Positions 1 through 9,449 are shown, counted from the stretch's first letter. The stretch: DNA of 64,000 nt from JAPPFW01 sp965200835 (GCA_965200835.1 OZ241390.1:62001-126000), one strand, 5' to 3'. Notes: generated by a model not told the origin, from the sequence alone. A program made the numbers and translations.

Positions 1-872
1 TCCGGGATCGGTAGGACCCGGTCGATACGCTCGGCGGCTTCTTCGGTGGAGATGTCGAAGGCGAAGGCCAGCTCGCTCTCGAGTGTGACCCGGGCTCGGG
101 ACAGCATCCGCTTGAGTGCCGGTGAGATACCCTTGGTTTCCCGGGCAAAGGTGAGGTCGCGCACCACCTCCGCGACCTGGAAGATGTCACCGGAGGTCAT
201 CTTCTCGTTCAGGACCTTATACCAGCGACTCCAGTTCTTTCCCGAGGACTGGGGTTCGTCCTTGAAGACGCGCAGAACCTTACCGGCGGCAGTCTTCGAT
301 ATGACAGGGCGGATGTTCTGGTCCATCGTGTCGACCGGTACGAAAACAGTGAGCTGCTCGGTGGCGATCTGGAGCTCGAAGTACTTGGTGGGCTCGCCCT
401 CGGTAATCTCCACCTCCAACTGCTTGGTGATCACCGCCGCTCCATGATGGGGATGGACCACCTTGTCATCGACCTTGAACGAGGTCTTCTTGCCAGTCGG
501 TTTCCTGGAGCGCGACTTGGCCGACCGCCTGCGGACCCTCTTGCGTTTGGGAGGAGTGCGTTTGGGCGGAACCCTCTTCTTAGGGGCAACAGCCTTCTTC
601 TTGGGCGCAACAGCCTTCTTCTTGGGCGCAACAGCCTTCTTCTTGGGCGCAACAGCCTTCTTCTTAGGCGCAACAGCCTTCTTCTTAGGCGCAGGAGCCT
701 TCTTATTGGCAGGAGCGTCGGCCTTGGCGACAACCCCAGCCGACTCCTGAGCAGGCTGGTCCGGCTTGGGGGCAGCTCCCTTCGCTCCATCGGAGTGGCC
801 GGAATCGTCCGGCGGGGAGGGAGGCGCTGGACTTGTATCGGTGTCAGTGGCGATAGCAGTGTTCTCAGACAT
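1..872 (-). CDS. carD: CarD/CdnL-type RNA polymerase-binding regulator with Lys-Ala-Pro-rich N-terminal extension (3' end cut by window edge)
   Basis: The last ~165 residues match CarD: a RNAP-interaction (Tudor-like) part beginning KVVHPHHGAAVI, then a helical DNA-binding part with NWSRWYKVLNEK and AEVVRDL. CarD binds the RNAP beta subunit and stabilises open promoter complexes, especially at rRNA promoters. The ATG at 872 starts an acidic/Pro-rich stretch, then about six 7-residue units (AVAPKKK) and an Arg/Lys-rich linker. This gives some 120 extra residues compared with ordinary ~160-residue actinobacterial CarD. The tail resembles histone H1/HMGA tails. Only a few C-terminal residues appear to lie outside the window. 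The family call is firm; the role of the tail is inference. Confidence 0.93.
   Translation of the reverse strand, partial: MSENTAIATDTDTSPAPPSPPDDSGHSDGAKGAAPKPDQPAQESAGVVAKADAPANKKAPAPKKKAVAPKKKAVAPKKKAVAPKKKAVAPKKKAVAPKKRVPPKRTPPKRKRVRRRSAKSRSRKPTGKKTSFKVDDKVVHPHHGAAVITKQLEVEITEGEPTKYFELQIATEQLTVFVPVDTMDQNIRPVISKTAAGKVLRVFKDEPQSSGKNWSRWYKVLNEKMTSGDIFQVAEVVRDLTFARETKGISPALKRMLSRARVTLESELAFAFDISTEEAAERIDRVLPIP
574..699. repeat. 21-bp tandem repeat inside carD (about six units)
   Basis: Units of 21 bp (595-615, 616-636, 637-657, 658-678, plus diverged units at 574-594 and 679-699) encode the heptad AVAPKKK on the minus strand. The middle copies are nearly identical, so the copy number could vary between strains without disturbing the frame. 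Confidence 0.9.
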
Positions 873-917
873 CTAACCACTCAATATAGCTGAACTCCTC
901 CAGCTATCCGGTACGAG

Positions 918-2006
918 TCAGCGATGCCTTCTGGGCAAGATGTGAGCTCCCCCTTCCGGTGCCGCATCCCGGTAGGCGCGTTCCAGCTGATCGAGGTAGC
1001 GACGGAGTGCCCGAGCCCTCGTCTCGCCCATACCGGTCACCATGCTCAGATCAGCCACCGAGGCTCCCAGTATCTTGCCGATCTCGCCGAAGTGCTCGAC
1101 CAGGGCACTGCGCACCGGTGCCGGCAGGCCGGACACTCCCCCAACCAGGCGATGGCCGATAGGTCTGGCGGGCGTGGAGGCGCCGGGCAGACCGAGCCGC
1201 GAGCAGAGCCGGTCGATGTCGTACAGATCGGCCAGATGCGTCTCCTCCAGCAGCCGCAATAGATCCGCACCCCGGTCGCCGTTCTCCTGTAAGTAGTCCC
1301 GGGCGAGTGCTTCCCGCAGCTCCTCGATCCCCATCATCAGGTCCGCATGTTGCATGCCGGCGATCCGGCCCTCGTCGCCGAGGTCCACCCCCAGCTCGTC
1401 CACCCGATGACCGATCCGGCGTACCAGCTCGCTGCGCTGGAGCACCGTTACCACATCGCCCAGCGTGGCCTCGTCGTTGACCTCCAGATGGGTCAGCCTC
1501 GCCTCGGACTCGAGGAGGCGTTGCCGGAACCGCTCGATAGTCTGGAGTTCCTGGTTGATACGGAACAGCAGGTCGGACGGACTCCTCAGGCGGTGCTTGC
1601 GGTCCTCGTAGAACAGGAAGCCCTGGCCGCGCTCCTCACTGATGGCGATGACCGGCCGGCCGGTCATCCTGGCCATCCGCTCGGAGGTTCGGAAGCGGGA
1701 ACCGGTCTCATCGGTAGGGATGGACGGATCGGGCAGCAGGTGGGCGTTGGCCCGCACGATGGTACGGCCGGCTTCGTCGAGGATGATCGCCCCGTCCATC
1801 TTGGCGAGCTCGGCGAGGCGAGCCGGCGTGAACTCGCTGCCCTGCAACCTGAATCCACCGGATGAGACAGCCTCTACATCCGGGCCGTGGCCGATCACCA
1901 CCAGAGCCCCATGTCCATGCTGGACGATCCGCTCCACAGCAGTACGCAGGGCGGTGCCGGGAGCGACACGCGCCAGAACCTCCAGAAATCCGGGCCTGTC
2001 TGTCAT
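918..2006 (-). CDS. disA: DisA, DNA integrity scanning protein / diadenylate cyclase
   Basis: This 362-residue protein matches DisA from end to end: an N-terminal DAC domain (about 10-145), a helical spine, and a C-terminal helix-hairpin-helix domain (VTGMGETRARALRRYL). DisA makes cyclic di-AMP from two ATP and scans DNA for branched structures. The DGA motif is present (KMDGAIILDE), but the second catalytic motif, normally RHR in an RHRTAER context, reads RFRTSER. The His-to-Phe change may lower or abolish cyclase activity. It lies directly downstream of carD on the opposite side of no other gene and is probably transcribed separately; the ATG at 2006 gives the canonical N-terminus. Confidence 0.93.
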   Translation of the reverse strand: MTDRPGFLEVLARVAPGTALRTAVERIVQHGHGALVVIGHGPDVEAVSSGGFRLQGSEFTPARLAELAKMDGAIILDEAGRTIVRANAHLLPDPSIPTDETGSRFRTSERMARMTGRPVIAISEERGQGFLFYEDRKHRLRSPSDLLFRINQELQTIERFRQRLLESEARLTHLEVNDEATLGDVVTVLQRSELVRRIGHRVDELGVDLGDEGRIAGMQHADLMMGIEELREALARDYLQENGDRGADLLRLLEETHLADLYDIDRLCSRLGLPGASTPARPIGHRLVGGVSGLPAPVRSALVEHFGEIGKILGASVADLSMVTGMGETRARALRRYLDQLERAYRDAAPEGGAHILPRRHR

Positions 2007-2106
2007 CCGGTGCTGAGGCTAGTGTCGGTGGGGCTGGCGCGCCACATCGTTGCCGGCGAGCACCGGATCGAGAGGCCCTCGCCAGCACCGACCCAAGGGG
2101 GAGCCA

Positions 2107-2250
2107 TCATCGGTCCCGGGCACGAAGGAGGTACCACAGGCCTACGACCACCAGGGCGAGCAGAGCCAGACCGGCCAGCTCGGAATGAATGCTCCACGGC
2201 TCGGCAGTCCGGATGGCCGTGTCGAATACCTCCAATAGGTCCCCTCTCAC
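2107..2250 (-). CDS. possible 47-residue single-span membrane protein
   Basis: A GTG-initiated frame ends in one convincing hydrophobic segment (LAGLALLALVVVGLWYLL) followed by basic residues LRARDR, as in small tail-anchored proteins. It lies in the gap between disA and the divergent zinc-ribbon gene. There is no clear ribosome binding site and no homologue I recognise. The main support is the hydrophobic segment with a positively charged stop, so this is tentative. Confidence 0.3.
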   Translation of the reverse strand: MRGDLLEVFDTAIRTAEPWSIHSELAGLALLALVVVGLWYLLRARDR

Positions 2251-2289
2251 AACTATTATCGCAAATACTAACGGGTAAGGCGGTGTGGA

Positions 2290-3180
2290 TTGACCGATCG
2301 TGGACGGGGTGGATCCTGGGACGATCAGATGGAGAACGGCGAGTTCGAGGAGTTCGAACTCAGAGAACCTGATAACTGGGAGGGGGTGGACCCTTACCAA
2401 CCCCCCGAATACGCCGAAGAAGCCATTACCTGCTCGTCCTGCGGAACCTCGCAGAACGCCAGCAACCGGCATTGTGAGGGATGCGGGGCCCGGCTCAGCC
2501 AGCAGCGTATCCCGGTAGCGGCACCGCCGCTGCGTTCGGTAAGTCCGGGAGCGCGGGCACTCACCATCATCCTGGTGGTGATCGCCGTGGTGGTAGTGGC
2601 TGCGCTGGTTATCGGAGCTATCACGGGGGATGACGAGACGGCCGAAACCACCTTGGCCACGTCCGAGGAAGCGGAGCCGTCCACCACCCTGACGACCCTG
2701 GGCCCGGCCATGGAACTCGCTCCCATCGACATCAGCTGCTCGACCGAGTACAACCGCAGCCTGGGTTGTGACAAGCTGATCGACGGAGACCCCACCACCT
2801 ACTGGAACGACTCCAGCCTGCGTGGGGAGGACGCATTGATCACGGTGACCTTCCCCAACCCCGTATCTCTCGACACCGTGCAGTTCGTCAACATTGCCGA
2901 GGAGGAGAAGTTCAGGCGTAACTACCGGGTACGGAGCATCGAGATCATCGCCCTGACCGAGGACGGCCTGACCCGTTCCCTCATGGTGGACGAGCTGCCG
3001 GATAGCAACGATATCCCGCACACCGTGTCGACGGTGACCGGCGACACGCGCGAGTCGGTGATCGCCCGTGAATTCGAGATCAAGGTTCTCAATGCCTACC
3101 CCTCGGAGGCTTTCGGAGGCGAGCAAGGCTTCGACGAACTAGCCATCCAGGAACTGATTTTCTGGGGCCGCGAGGCTTAG
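2290..3180 (+). CDS. zinc-ribbon membrane protein with extracytoplasmic discoidin-like domain
   Basis: The layout is an acidic N-terminus, a four-Cys zinc ribbon (CSSCGTSQNASNRHCEGCG, about residues 48-66), one transmembrane helix (about 92-112), a Thr/Glu-rich linker, and a C-terminal beta-sandwich like the discoidin/NADase-type glycan-binding fold (DKLIDGDPTTYWND motif). Such proteins put a zinc ribbon inside the cell and a ligand- or glycan-binding domain outside. The start is either the TTG at 2290 or the in-frame ATG at 2329; neither has a strong ribosome binding site. The molecular function is unknown. Confidence 0.75.
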   Translation: MTDRGRGGSWDDQMENGEFEEFELREPDNWEGVDPYQPPEYAEEAITCSSCGTSQNASNRHCEGCGARLSQQRIPVAAPPLRSVSPGARALTIILVVIAVVVVAALVIGAITGDDETAETTLATSEEAEPSTTLTTLGPAMELAPIDISCSTEYNRSLGCDKLIDGDPTTYWNDSSLRGEDALITVTFPNPVSLDTVQFVNIAEEEKFRRNYRVRSIEIIALTEDGLTRSLMVDELPDSNDIPHTVSTVTGDTRESVIAREFEIKVLNAYPSEAFGGEQGFDELAIQELIFWGREA

Positions 3181-3220
3181 GCTAGGTGAAAGCAAAGGCG
3201 ATCACCTACATCTGCGAATA

Positions 3221-4441
3221 GTGCCCCGGTTCTTCGACCCGGCCGATGCGGACTTCGTGGCCGACCCCTACCCGACCCTCAATGCTCTGCGCGAACTGGG
3301 ACCTCTCCATCGCGACGATGAATGGAACCTGTGGCTGGTCACCCGTCATGCCGATGTGCGCGCTGTCCAGCTCGATCGGCGCCTGGGCAGGGTGAAACAG
3401 GGCCACCCCCTGCCCCATGACCTACGTCCCATCCGTGAGCTTGGGATAGAGGGGTGGGAACCCTACTACCAGGTGGAACGCCACTCGCTGCTGATGTTGG
3501 AGCCCCCGGAGCACACCCGGATCCGGTCGCTGATCAACCGGGCCTTCACCCCGAGCCGGGTGCGCCGGCTGAGGGATCCGGTCACCTCGATCGCCGATGG
3601 GCTCCTGGAGGACCTCCACGACCGGGCCACTTTCGATCTGCTGGGCGACTACGCCGAGCCCTACTCGGTACAGGTCATCGCCACCCTGCTGGGAGCCCCG
3701 GTCCAGGATGCTGATCTCTTGCTGGACTGGTCCCACGCCATCGTCAAGATGTACGAGCTGCACACCACTCCCGCCCAGGCGCAGGCCGCCATCGATGCCT
3801 CCCGCCATTTCACCGACTGGACCACCCGGTTGATCGCCTCCCGCCGGGCCGATCCCCAGGACGATCTGATCACCGCGCTCTGCTTCGCCGAGACCCGGGA
3901 TGGAAAGCTGACCGACGCCGAGATCATCTCGACGGTGATCCTCCTGCTCAACGCCGGACACGAAGCAACCGTCAACACGGTGGGCAACGGAGTTGTGGCA
4001 GCCATGCAGGACGGCCAGGCGTGGCGGCGGCTGGTTGCCGCCGAGGTGAGTCCGGCCACAGCCATCGAGGAGATGATGCGCTTCGATCCACCCCTGCAGC
4101 TCTTCGAACGCTACGTGCTAGCAGAGGGAGTCGAGATCGCCGGCACTCCCATCCCGAAGGGGGACAAGGTGGCCGTGCTGTTCGGAGCGGCCAACCGGGA
4201 CCCGAGAAAGTTCGAAGACCCTGACCGGTTCCGGATCGATCGAGGTGATCCGGATCACATCACCTTCGGCGCCGGAGTTCACTACTGCCTCGGCGCCCCC
4301 CTGGCCCGCCTGGAACTGGAGATCGCCATAGACCGGCTGGCCGCATCCTTCCCCGATGCCATCCTGGCCGGCCGGCCGGTACGAGAGGACGGGTTCGTGA
4401 TCCGCGGCTACCGGTCCGTAGAGCTGGCTCCACACGTATAG
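3221..4441 (+). CDS. cytochrome P450
   Basis: A 406-residue bacterial P450. Visible signatures are the I-helix oxygen-activation motif AGHEAT, the K-helix ExxR (EEMMR), and the haem-ligand loop FGAGVHYCLGAPLAR with the axial Cys. The I-helix has Ala where AGHET-T is usual, which is tolerated in the family. The start is a GTG at 3221. It ends eight bases before a nucleoside hydrolase gene, so the two are probably cotranscribed. The substrate cannot be read from sequence. No ferredoxin lies next to it; the 3Fe-4S ferredoxin at 41.9 kb is a conceivable but distant partner. Confidence 0.93.
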   Translation: MPRFFDPADADFVADPYPTLNALRELGPLHRDDEWNLWLVTRHADVRAVQLDRRLGRVKQGHPLPHDLRPIRELGIEGWEPYYQVERHSLLMLEPPEHTRIRSLINRAFTPSRVRRLRDPVTSIADGLLEDLHDRATFDLLGDYAEPYSVQVIATLLGAPVQDADLLLDWSHAIVKMYELHTTPAQAQAAIDASRHFTDWTTRLIASRRADPQDDLITALCFAETRDGKLTDAEIISTVILLLNAGHEATVNTVGNGVVAAMQDGQAWRRLVAAEVSPATAIEEMMRFDPPLQLFERYVLAEGVEIAGTPIPKGDKVAVLFGAANRDPRKFEDPDRFRIDRGDPDHITFGAGVHYCLGAPLARLELEIAIDRLAASFPDAILAGRPVREDGFVIRGYRSVELAPHV

Positions 4442-4449
4442 GAGGCCCG

Positions 4450-5403
4450 ATGGCCATACGCATGATCGTGGACACCGACACCGCGTCGGACGATGCGGTC
4501 GCTCTGGCGATGGCTCTCCGGCACCCGGAAGTCGAGGTGGCAGCTGTCACCACCGTGGCCGGTAACTGCCCGGTCGACCAGGCGACCCGCAATGCTCTCT
4601 ACACGGTGGAACTGTGCGGCGCTGACGTGCCGGTCTACCAGGGAGCGGCCGGGCCGCTGGTGGTAGACGCCCGGTTCGCTACCTGGTTCCACGGAGAGGA
4701 CGGCCTCGGTGGCCAGGGATATCCCCCTCCCGACCGATCGCCGGAGTCGATCGATGCCACAACTGCGCTCGTCCACGCCATCCGGGCCAACCCCGGATGC
4801 ACCCTGGTGACCCTCGGTCCATTGACCAACCTGGTAATGGCGCTGAGACAGGCGCCCGACATCGTGCAGGAGGTGGGGCGGTGCGTGGTGATGGGTGGGA
4901 CCGTCAACGCGGTAGGCAACGTAACTCCCGCCGCCGAGTTCAATCTCTGGTTCGACCCGCATGCGGCCCGAGCAGTCTTCGCGTCCGGGTTACCCATCGA
5001 GATGGTGGCGTGGGAGCTGTGCCGGGGCGAGGCGGGTTTCGACCGGGCCGAACAGCAGGCCCTCAAAGATCTCGACACCCCGCTCGGACATTTCTTCGTC
5101 GACTGCAACGCAACTGCCATCGAGGCTGCCCGGCGCCAGTCGGGCAGCGATCGGATGGAGCTACCCGATCCAGTAGCGATGGCCGTGGCACTCGACCGGC
5201 GTGCAGTTGCAACCAGCACCACCCGCCATTACGTGCAGGTGGAAGCGGAGAGCCGCCTCACCAGAGGCATGTCGGTGGTCGACAGCCTGGATGTGACCGG
5301 CAGGCGGGCCAACGTGGAAGTGGTCCGCGCCATCGACATACCACGCTTCAAGCAGATGGTCTTCGAAGCTGCGGCTGCCTCTCCAGCTCCGGTGAGTCCC
5401 TAG
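4450..5403 (+). CDS. inosine/uridine-preferring nucleoside hydrolase
   Basis: A 317-residue member of the IUNH family. The N-terminal calcium- and ribose-binding motif DTDTASDDA is present, together with the conserved TLGPLTNL segment and the MGGTV...EFNLWFDPHAA region. It splits ribonucleosides into base and ribose. It follows the P450 gene closely (ATG at 4450 after an AGGAGG-like stretch at 4440-4446). It converges with a nucleoside-type ABC importer operon, which supports a nucleoside salvage role. Confidence 0.92.
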   Translation: MAIRMIVDTDTASDDAVALAMALRHPEVEVAAVTTVAGNCPVDQATRNALYTVELCGADVPVYQGAAGPLVVDARFATWFHGEDGLGGQGYPPPDRSPESIDATTALVHAIRANPGCTLVTLGPLTNLVMALRQAPDIVQEVGRCVVMGGTVNAVGNVTPAAEFNLWFDPHAARAVFASGLPIEMVAWELCRGEAGFDRAEQQALKDLDTPLGHFFVDCNATAIEAARRQSGSDRMELPDPVAMAVALDRRAVATSTTRHYVQVEAESRLTRGMSVVDSLDVTGRRANVEVVRAIDIPRFKQMVFEAAAASPAPVSP

Positions 5404-5530
5404 CCCAGAGGCGACTTCCCGACCCCGGCTCAGCCCCAGGGCGAGGCCAACTGGTGGCTACGGGATGATTCCGGCCAGCCCGTGGGAAGACCCGGTTATC
5501 AGACCGGTGAGCGCCGGGCGACCCGGACGG

Positions 5531-6814
5531 TCAGCTCTCCCCCTTGCGGAAGGGAAGCCCGTCGGCTGCCGGTGGGCGCAGGCGAGAGGTGGCGAACAGC
5601 AGCACCACCAGCACGGCGATGTGGGGGGTGATAGCCGGAAGCTGGTTGGGAACGCTGGTCGAGTTGATATACCAGATCCCGATGGCCACCGCCACGACCG
5701 CCAACTGCACCGACCCCAGGCGCCCGCTCCGGCGGAACAGCCGCCAGATGAGCAACAGACCGACCGCGATGACCGCCAGCAATAGCAGGCCATGGGCGGC
5801 GTTCTCGTCCCGCAGGCGGAGGGTTTCGGTGAACCCGAACAGGAGGGCACCTCTGGCGGTCCCCAGCGGATTCCAGTTGCCGAAGATCATGGTTGCCAGG
5901 CCGATGAAGCCCTTCCCCTGGGTCTGGCCCTCCTTGTAGAGGCCGGACAGCTGGATGGCGAGGAACCCACCGCCCAGGCCGGCCAGGAAGCCGCTGATCA
6001 CCACCCCGTAGTACTTGTACTTGTAGACGTTGACGCCCAGCGAGTCGGCGGCATGGGGATGCTCGCCACAGCTGCGCAGGCGCAGTCCGAACCGGGTCTT
6101 CCAGAGCACCAGGATGGAGATCGGCAGCAGCAAGTAGGTGAGCAGGGTGAGCCACGACATCTGGAATACGAAGCCGCGCAGGATCCCCGCTAGATCCGAC
6201 AGGAAGAAGAGGTCAGTTCGCTCGATGGCGCCCAGCAGGTCAGGGCTCTCCCAGCCGAACAGGGTGCCTCCGGCCAGGATCGGCAGGGTGAAATCGCCCA
6301 CCCCGCTGATGGTGGGTGACTGGGTGATGGAGCCACCGCGGTCGGAGAAGTGGAGATCGGACAGGAAGCGCGCCAGGCCGGGTGCCATCAGGTTGATGGC
6401 CACCCCGGCGATGATGTGATCGACGTTGAATCCCACCGCGGCGACCGCCATGATGAGGCCGCCCAGGCTACCGGCCACCCCCGCCAGCAGCATTCCGAAC
6501 CACGGGCCACCGATCATCGTCCCGAACGCCCCGAACCAGGTGCCGATGATCAACATACCTTCCAGACCGATGTTGACCACCCCAGCCCGCTCCGAGAAGA
6601 CGCCCCCCAGACCGGCCATCAGGATGGGAACCGACCAGGCCAGGGCGATCGACCAGGTTCCACTCGAGGTGAGATCGTCGGTGGGCAGCTTGGCGAACTG
6701 CTGGGTCAGGGACAGCAGCAGGACCCCGAGCAGCGCATAGAAGATCCATCTCCGCCGAGCGCTGATCCCAACCGCCCGGAGCGTCGTCATCGACCGATCC
6801 CGGACCAGGCTCAC
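5531..6814 (-). CDS. nucleoside-type ABC transporter permease (NupQ-like)
   Basis: A 427-residue hydrophobic permease of the BPD_transp_2 family, as found in BMP-type nucleoside importers: FSERAGVVNIGLEGM, NHIIAGVAINL-like and LRSCGEHPHAADSLGV signatures. Its ATG overlaps the stop of the upstream permease gene by four bases (ATGA), indicating translational coupling. It is the last gene of an operon of binding protein, ATPase, permease and permease. It carries about 10 predicted membrane spans. Confidence 0.9.
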   Translation of the reverse strand: MSLVRDRSMTTLRAVGISARRRWIFYALLGVLLLSLTQQFAKLPTDDLTSSGTWSIALAWSVPILMAGLGGVFSERAGVVNIGLEGMLIIGTWFGAFGTMIGGPWFGMLLAGVAGSLGGLIMAVAAVGFNVDHIIAGVAINLMAPGLARFLSDLHFSDRGGSITQSPTISGVGDFTLPILAGGTLFGWESPDLLGAIERTDLFFLSDLAGILRGFVFQMSWLTLLTYLLLPISILVLWKTRFGLRLRSCGEHPHAADSLGVNVYKYKYYGVVISGFLAGLGGGFLAIQLSGLYKEGQTQGKGFIGLATMIFGNWNPLGTARGALLFGFTETLRLRDENAAHGLLLLAVIAVGLLLIWRLFRRSGRLGSVQLAVVAVAIGIWYINSTSVPNQLPAITPHIAVLVVLLFATSRLRPPAADGLPFRKGES

Positions 6815-7941
6815 GGCTCGCCTCCTTCGTCCTTTCGCTCACCGGCGGCCTCGCTGACCTGCAGGGCGGCTGCGCGGGCCGCTTCGACACGCCGCCGCCG
6901 CTGGGCGAGGGCGTAGGCCACCACGGCGAACAGGATGATGACACCTTCCATGATCGTTACGATCTCTCGGGGGGCATCCCCCCTCACTTCCAACACGCCC
7001 GAGGCTCGCTGGAGCCAACCGAACCCGATGGCGGCGAAGGCGGCACCCACCGCGTGGTTACGGCCGAGTAGGGCTACCGCGATACCGGCGAACCCCAGCC
7101 CTTGGGGGAACCGCAGGCTGTAGAAGTGCTGGTCCGACAGCAGATCGGCCATACCGACCAGACCCGCCACCGCCCCGCTGAGCAGCATGGCCAGCACGAT
7201 GGTCCGCTTGGGAGGTACGCCGCTGGCTTCCGCCGCCCAAGGGTTGGCACCGGTTGCTCGCAGGTCGAAACCCAGCCGGGTGCGGTTGATCAACAGGTGG
7301 TAGGCCACCCCCACTACGGCCGCCACTAGGATGAAGCCGGTCAGCTCCACCCGCCGGATGTCTCGGGTGACCAGCTCCACCAGCGGGTTGAGGCTCGGGA
7401 TCCATCCGCTGGTCGGAATGTCGCCCAGCCGGGTGTCGAGCGACTCGGACTCGATCTTCCAGCGGCCTAGCAGGAATGACACCACCCCGCCCACCGCGAT
7501 AGCGTTGAGCATGATGGTGGAAATCACCTCGTGGACGTTGCGGGTCACCTTCATCAATCCGGCCAGGCCCGCCCAGGCGGCGCCCACCGCCATCGCCACC
7601 AGCAGGATGATCGCCACATGCAAGGGGGGAAACATGCTCCCGATGCCGGCGCCTACGTAAGCGGCGATGAAGGAAGCCAGGATGTACTGGCCCTCCACCC
7701 CGATCTGGAAGAGGTTCATCCGCATGGCGATGGCGAAAGCGATGCCGGACAGGTAGAGGGGAGTTGCCCGATTGAGGGTCTCGACCAGAGTCTCCAGCCG
7801 GGTTCCGAACTCGAACACGTTGCCGAACGCCACCAGCGGATCGGCCCCGGAAACCGCCAGGATCAGGGCAGCCACCAGCACTGCCAGCCCCACCGCCGCC
7901 AGGGGCGGGCCGATCACCCGGCGTATTCCCACCCAGCTCAT
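6811..7941 (-). CDS. nucleoside-type ABC transporter permease (NupP-like)
   Basis: A 376-residue permease paralogous to the next gene in the operon. It contains the family motif FQIGVEGQYILASF, the segment DLRATGANPWAAEASGV typical of this permease type, and a charged C-terminal tail. It overlaps both the upstream ATPase gene and the downstream permease gene by four bases. With its partner it forms the membrane channel of a BMP-dependent importer. Confidence 0.9.
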   Translation of the reverse strand: MSWVGIRRVIGPPLAAVGLAVLVAALILAVSGADPLVAFGNVFEFGTRLETLVETLNRATPLYLSGIAFAIAMRMNLFQIGVEGQYILASFIAAYVGAGIGSMFPPLHVAIILLVAMAVGAAWAGLAGLMKVTRNVHEVISTIMLNAIAVGGVVSFLLGRWKIESESLDTRLGDIPTSGWIPSLNPLVELVTRDIRRVELTGFILVAAVVGVAYHLLINRTRLGFDLRATGANPWAAEASGVPPKRTIVLAMLLSGAVAGLVGMADLLSDQHFYSLRFPQGLGFAGIAVALLGRNHAVGAAFAAIGFGWLQRASGVLEVRGDAPREIVTIMEGVIILFAVVAYALAQRRRRVEAARAAALQVSEAAGERKDEGGEP

Positions 7942-9449
7942 ACCGTCGCTCCCGTCATATAGGAACCCAGCTGGCGGGGCGTCACGCTAGCCGGATCCAG
8001 CTTGGCCACGATCTCCCCCCTCAGCATGACCATCAGCGTATCACTGAGCCCGATCAGCTCCTCGAGGTCGGCCGAGATCAGCAGGACGGCCAGACCACCG
8101 GCCCGGGCGCGGCGAAGATCCTCCCAGACTGAAGCCTGCGAACCCACATCGATACCTCGGGTCGGGTGAGCCGCGATGAGCGGATTGCAGTTGGTGGCCA
8201 GCTCGCGACCCACCACCAGCTTCTGCTGGTTACCTCCGGATAGGGCGTGGATGGGGGTATGCACTCCCGGCGTACGCACGTCGAAGCGTTGCACCACCTC
8301 GGAGGCATGGGTCCGGCTGGCCGCCTCGTCGATCCACACGCCGGACGAGCAAAACGGTTGCTTGGTCTGGTGACCGAGAATGCTGTTCTCCCAGACCGGG
8401 AAGGGCAGGAGCAGGCCCCTCCGATGGCGATCCTCCGGGATGTAACCGAGACCGGCCTTGCGCCGCTCCCGCACCGACCGGTGGGTCACATCCTCGCCAT
8501 GAAGATGGACCGAGCCGGCCGTGACCGGAGCGATCCCCATAATCGCCTCTACCAGCTCGGACTGGCCGTTCCCCTCCACCCCAGCCACTCCGACTATCTC
8601 ACCGCACTGGACAGAGAAGGAGACATCCTGCAGCCTCGTAACACCACCCTCATCCACCATGGAGATCCTGTCGACCTCGACCGCGGTGCGGTCGGTTACG
8701 GTCGCCTCCCGGGTCGCCGGCTTGGGAAGCTCCGAACCCACCATCAACTCGGCCAAGTCGTTGGCCGTCACATCCTCGGGTTTGACGGTTGCTACCGAAC
8801 GGCCCTGGCGAAGCACCGTGATCGAATCGGCGATGGCCAGTACTTCGTCGAGCTTGTGGTCGATGAAGATGATGGTATGCCCCTCGGCCTTCAGATCGGC
8901 CATGTTGCGGAAGAGCTCTTCCACCTCCTGAGGCACCAGCACCGCGGTGGGCTCGTCCAGGATCAGGATGCGGGCACCTCGGTACAGGATCTTGATGATC
9001 TCGATCCGCTGGCGTTCCCCCACTTCCAGGGTTCCCACCAGGTCGTCCAGGTCCAGCTCCAGCCCGTAGGCCTCACCCAAGCGCCCGAGCCGGGTCCGGG
9101 CTCGGGCGAAGTCGATGAACGATCTCCGGGAGGGTTCCGCACCCAGGATCACGTTCTCCAGCACGGTCAGGTTGTCGGCCAGCATGAAGTGCTGGTGGAC
9201 CATGCCGATTCCGACATCGATGGCATCCTTCGGGGAGGTGAAGGCCCTCTCCTCCCCTAGCACTTCTATCCGGCCCTCGTCCGGCGGTTGCATGCCGTAG
9301 AGGATCTTCATCAGGGTGGACTTGCCGGCCCCGTTCTCGCCGCAGATAGCGTGGATCTCGCCCGATTCCACCCTGAGGTCTATCCGATCGTTGGCCACCA
9401 CGCCGGGAAACCGCTTGGTGATGCCCTGAAGGTCTACCGCCAGAGTCAT
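7938..9449 (-). CDS. nucleoside-type ABC transporter ATP-binding protein (NupO-like)
   Basis: A 503-residue protein with two nucleotide-binding domains in tandem, the sugar/nucleoside importer architecture. Domain 1 has Walker A GENGAGKST and Walker B ILILDEPTAVL. Domain 2 has the degenerate Walker A GVEGNGQSE, signature LSGGNQQK and the atypical Walker B region AHPTRGIDVG, as usual for this subfamily. It lies between the binding protein gene and the two permease genes. Confidence 0.92.
   Translation of the reverse strand: MTLAVDLQGITKRFPGVVANDRIDLRVESGEIHAICGENGAGKSTLMKILYGMQPPDEGRIEVLGEERAFTSPKDAIDVGIGMVHQHFMLADNLTVLENVILGAEPSRRSFIDFARARTRLGRLGEAYGLELDLDDLVGTLEVGERQRIEIIKILYRGARILILDEPTAVLVPQEVEELFRNMADLKAEGHTIIFIDHKLDEVLAIADSITVLRQGRSVATVKPEDVTANDLAELMVGSELPKPATREATVTDRTAVEVDRISMVDEGGVTRLQDVSFSVQCGEIVGVAGVEGNGQSELVEAIMGIAPVTAGSVHLHGEDVTHRSVRERRKAGLGYIPEDRHRRGLLLPFPVWENSILGHQTKQPFCSSGVWIDEAASRTHASEVVQRFDVRTPGVHTPIHALSGGNQQKLVVGRELATNCNPLIAAHPTRGIDVGSQASVWEDLRRARAGGLAVLLISADLEELIGLSDTLMVMLRGEIVAKLDPASVTPRQLGSYMTGATV

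Noticed and set aside
431..893. Several frames rich in Leu/Arg or Phe/Leu repeats
   Set aside because: They are alternate-frame readings of the 21-bp repeat within carD.
2107..3126. 339-residue minus-strand frame over the zinc-ribbon gene
   Set aside because: It lies antisense to a gene with recognisable domains; only its last 47 residues, outside that gene, look protein-like and were kept as a separate tentative ORF.
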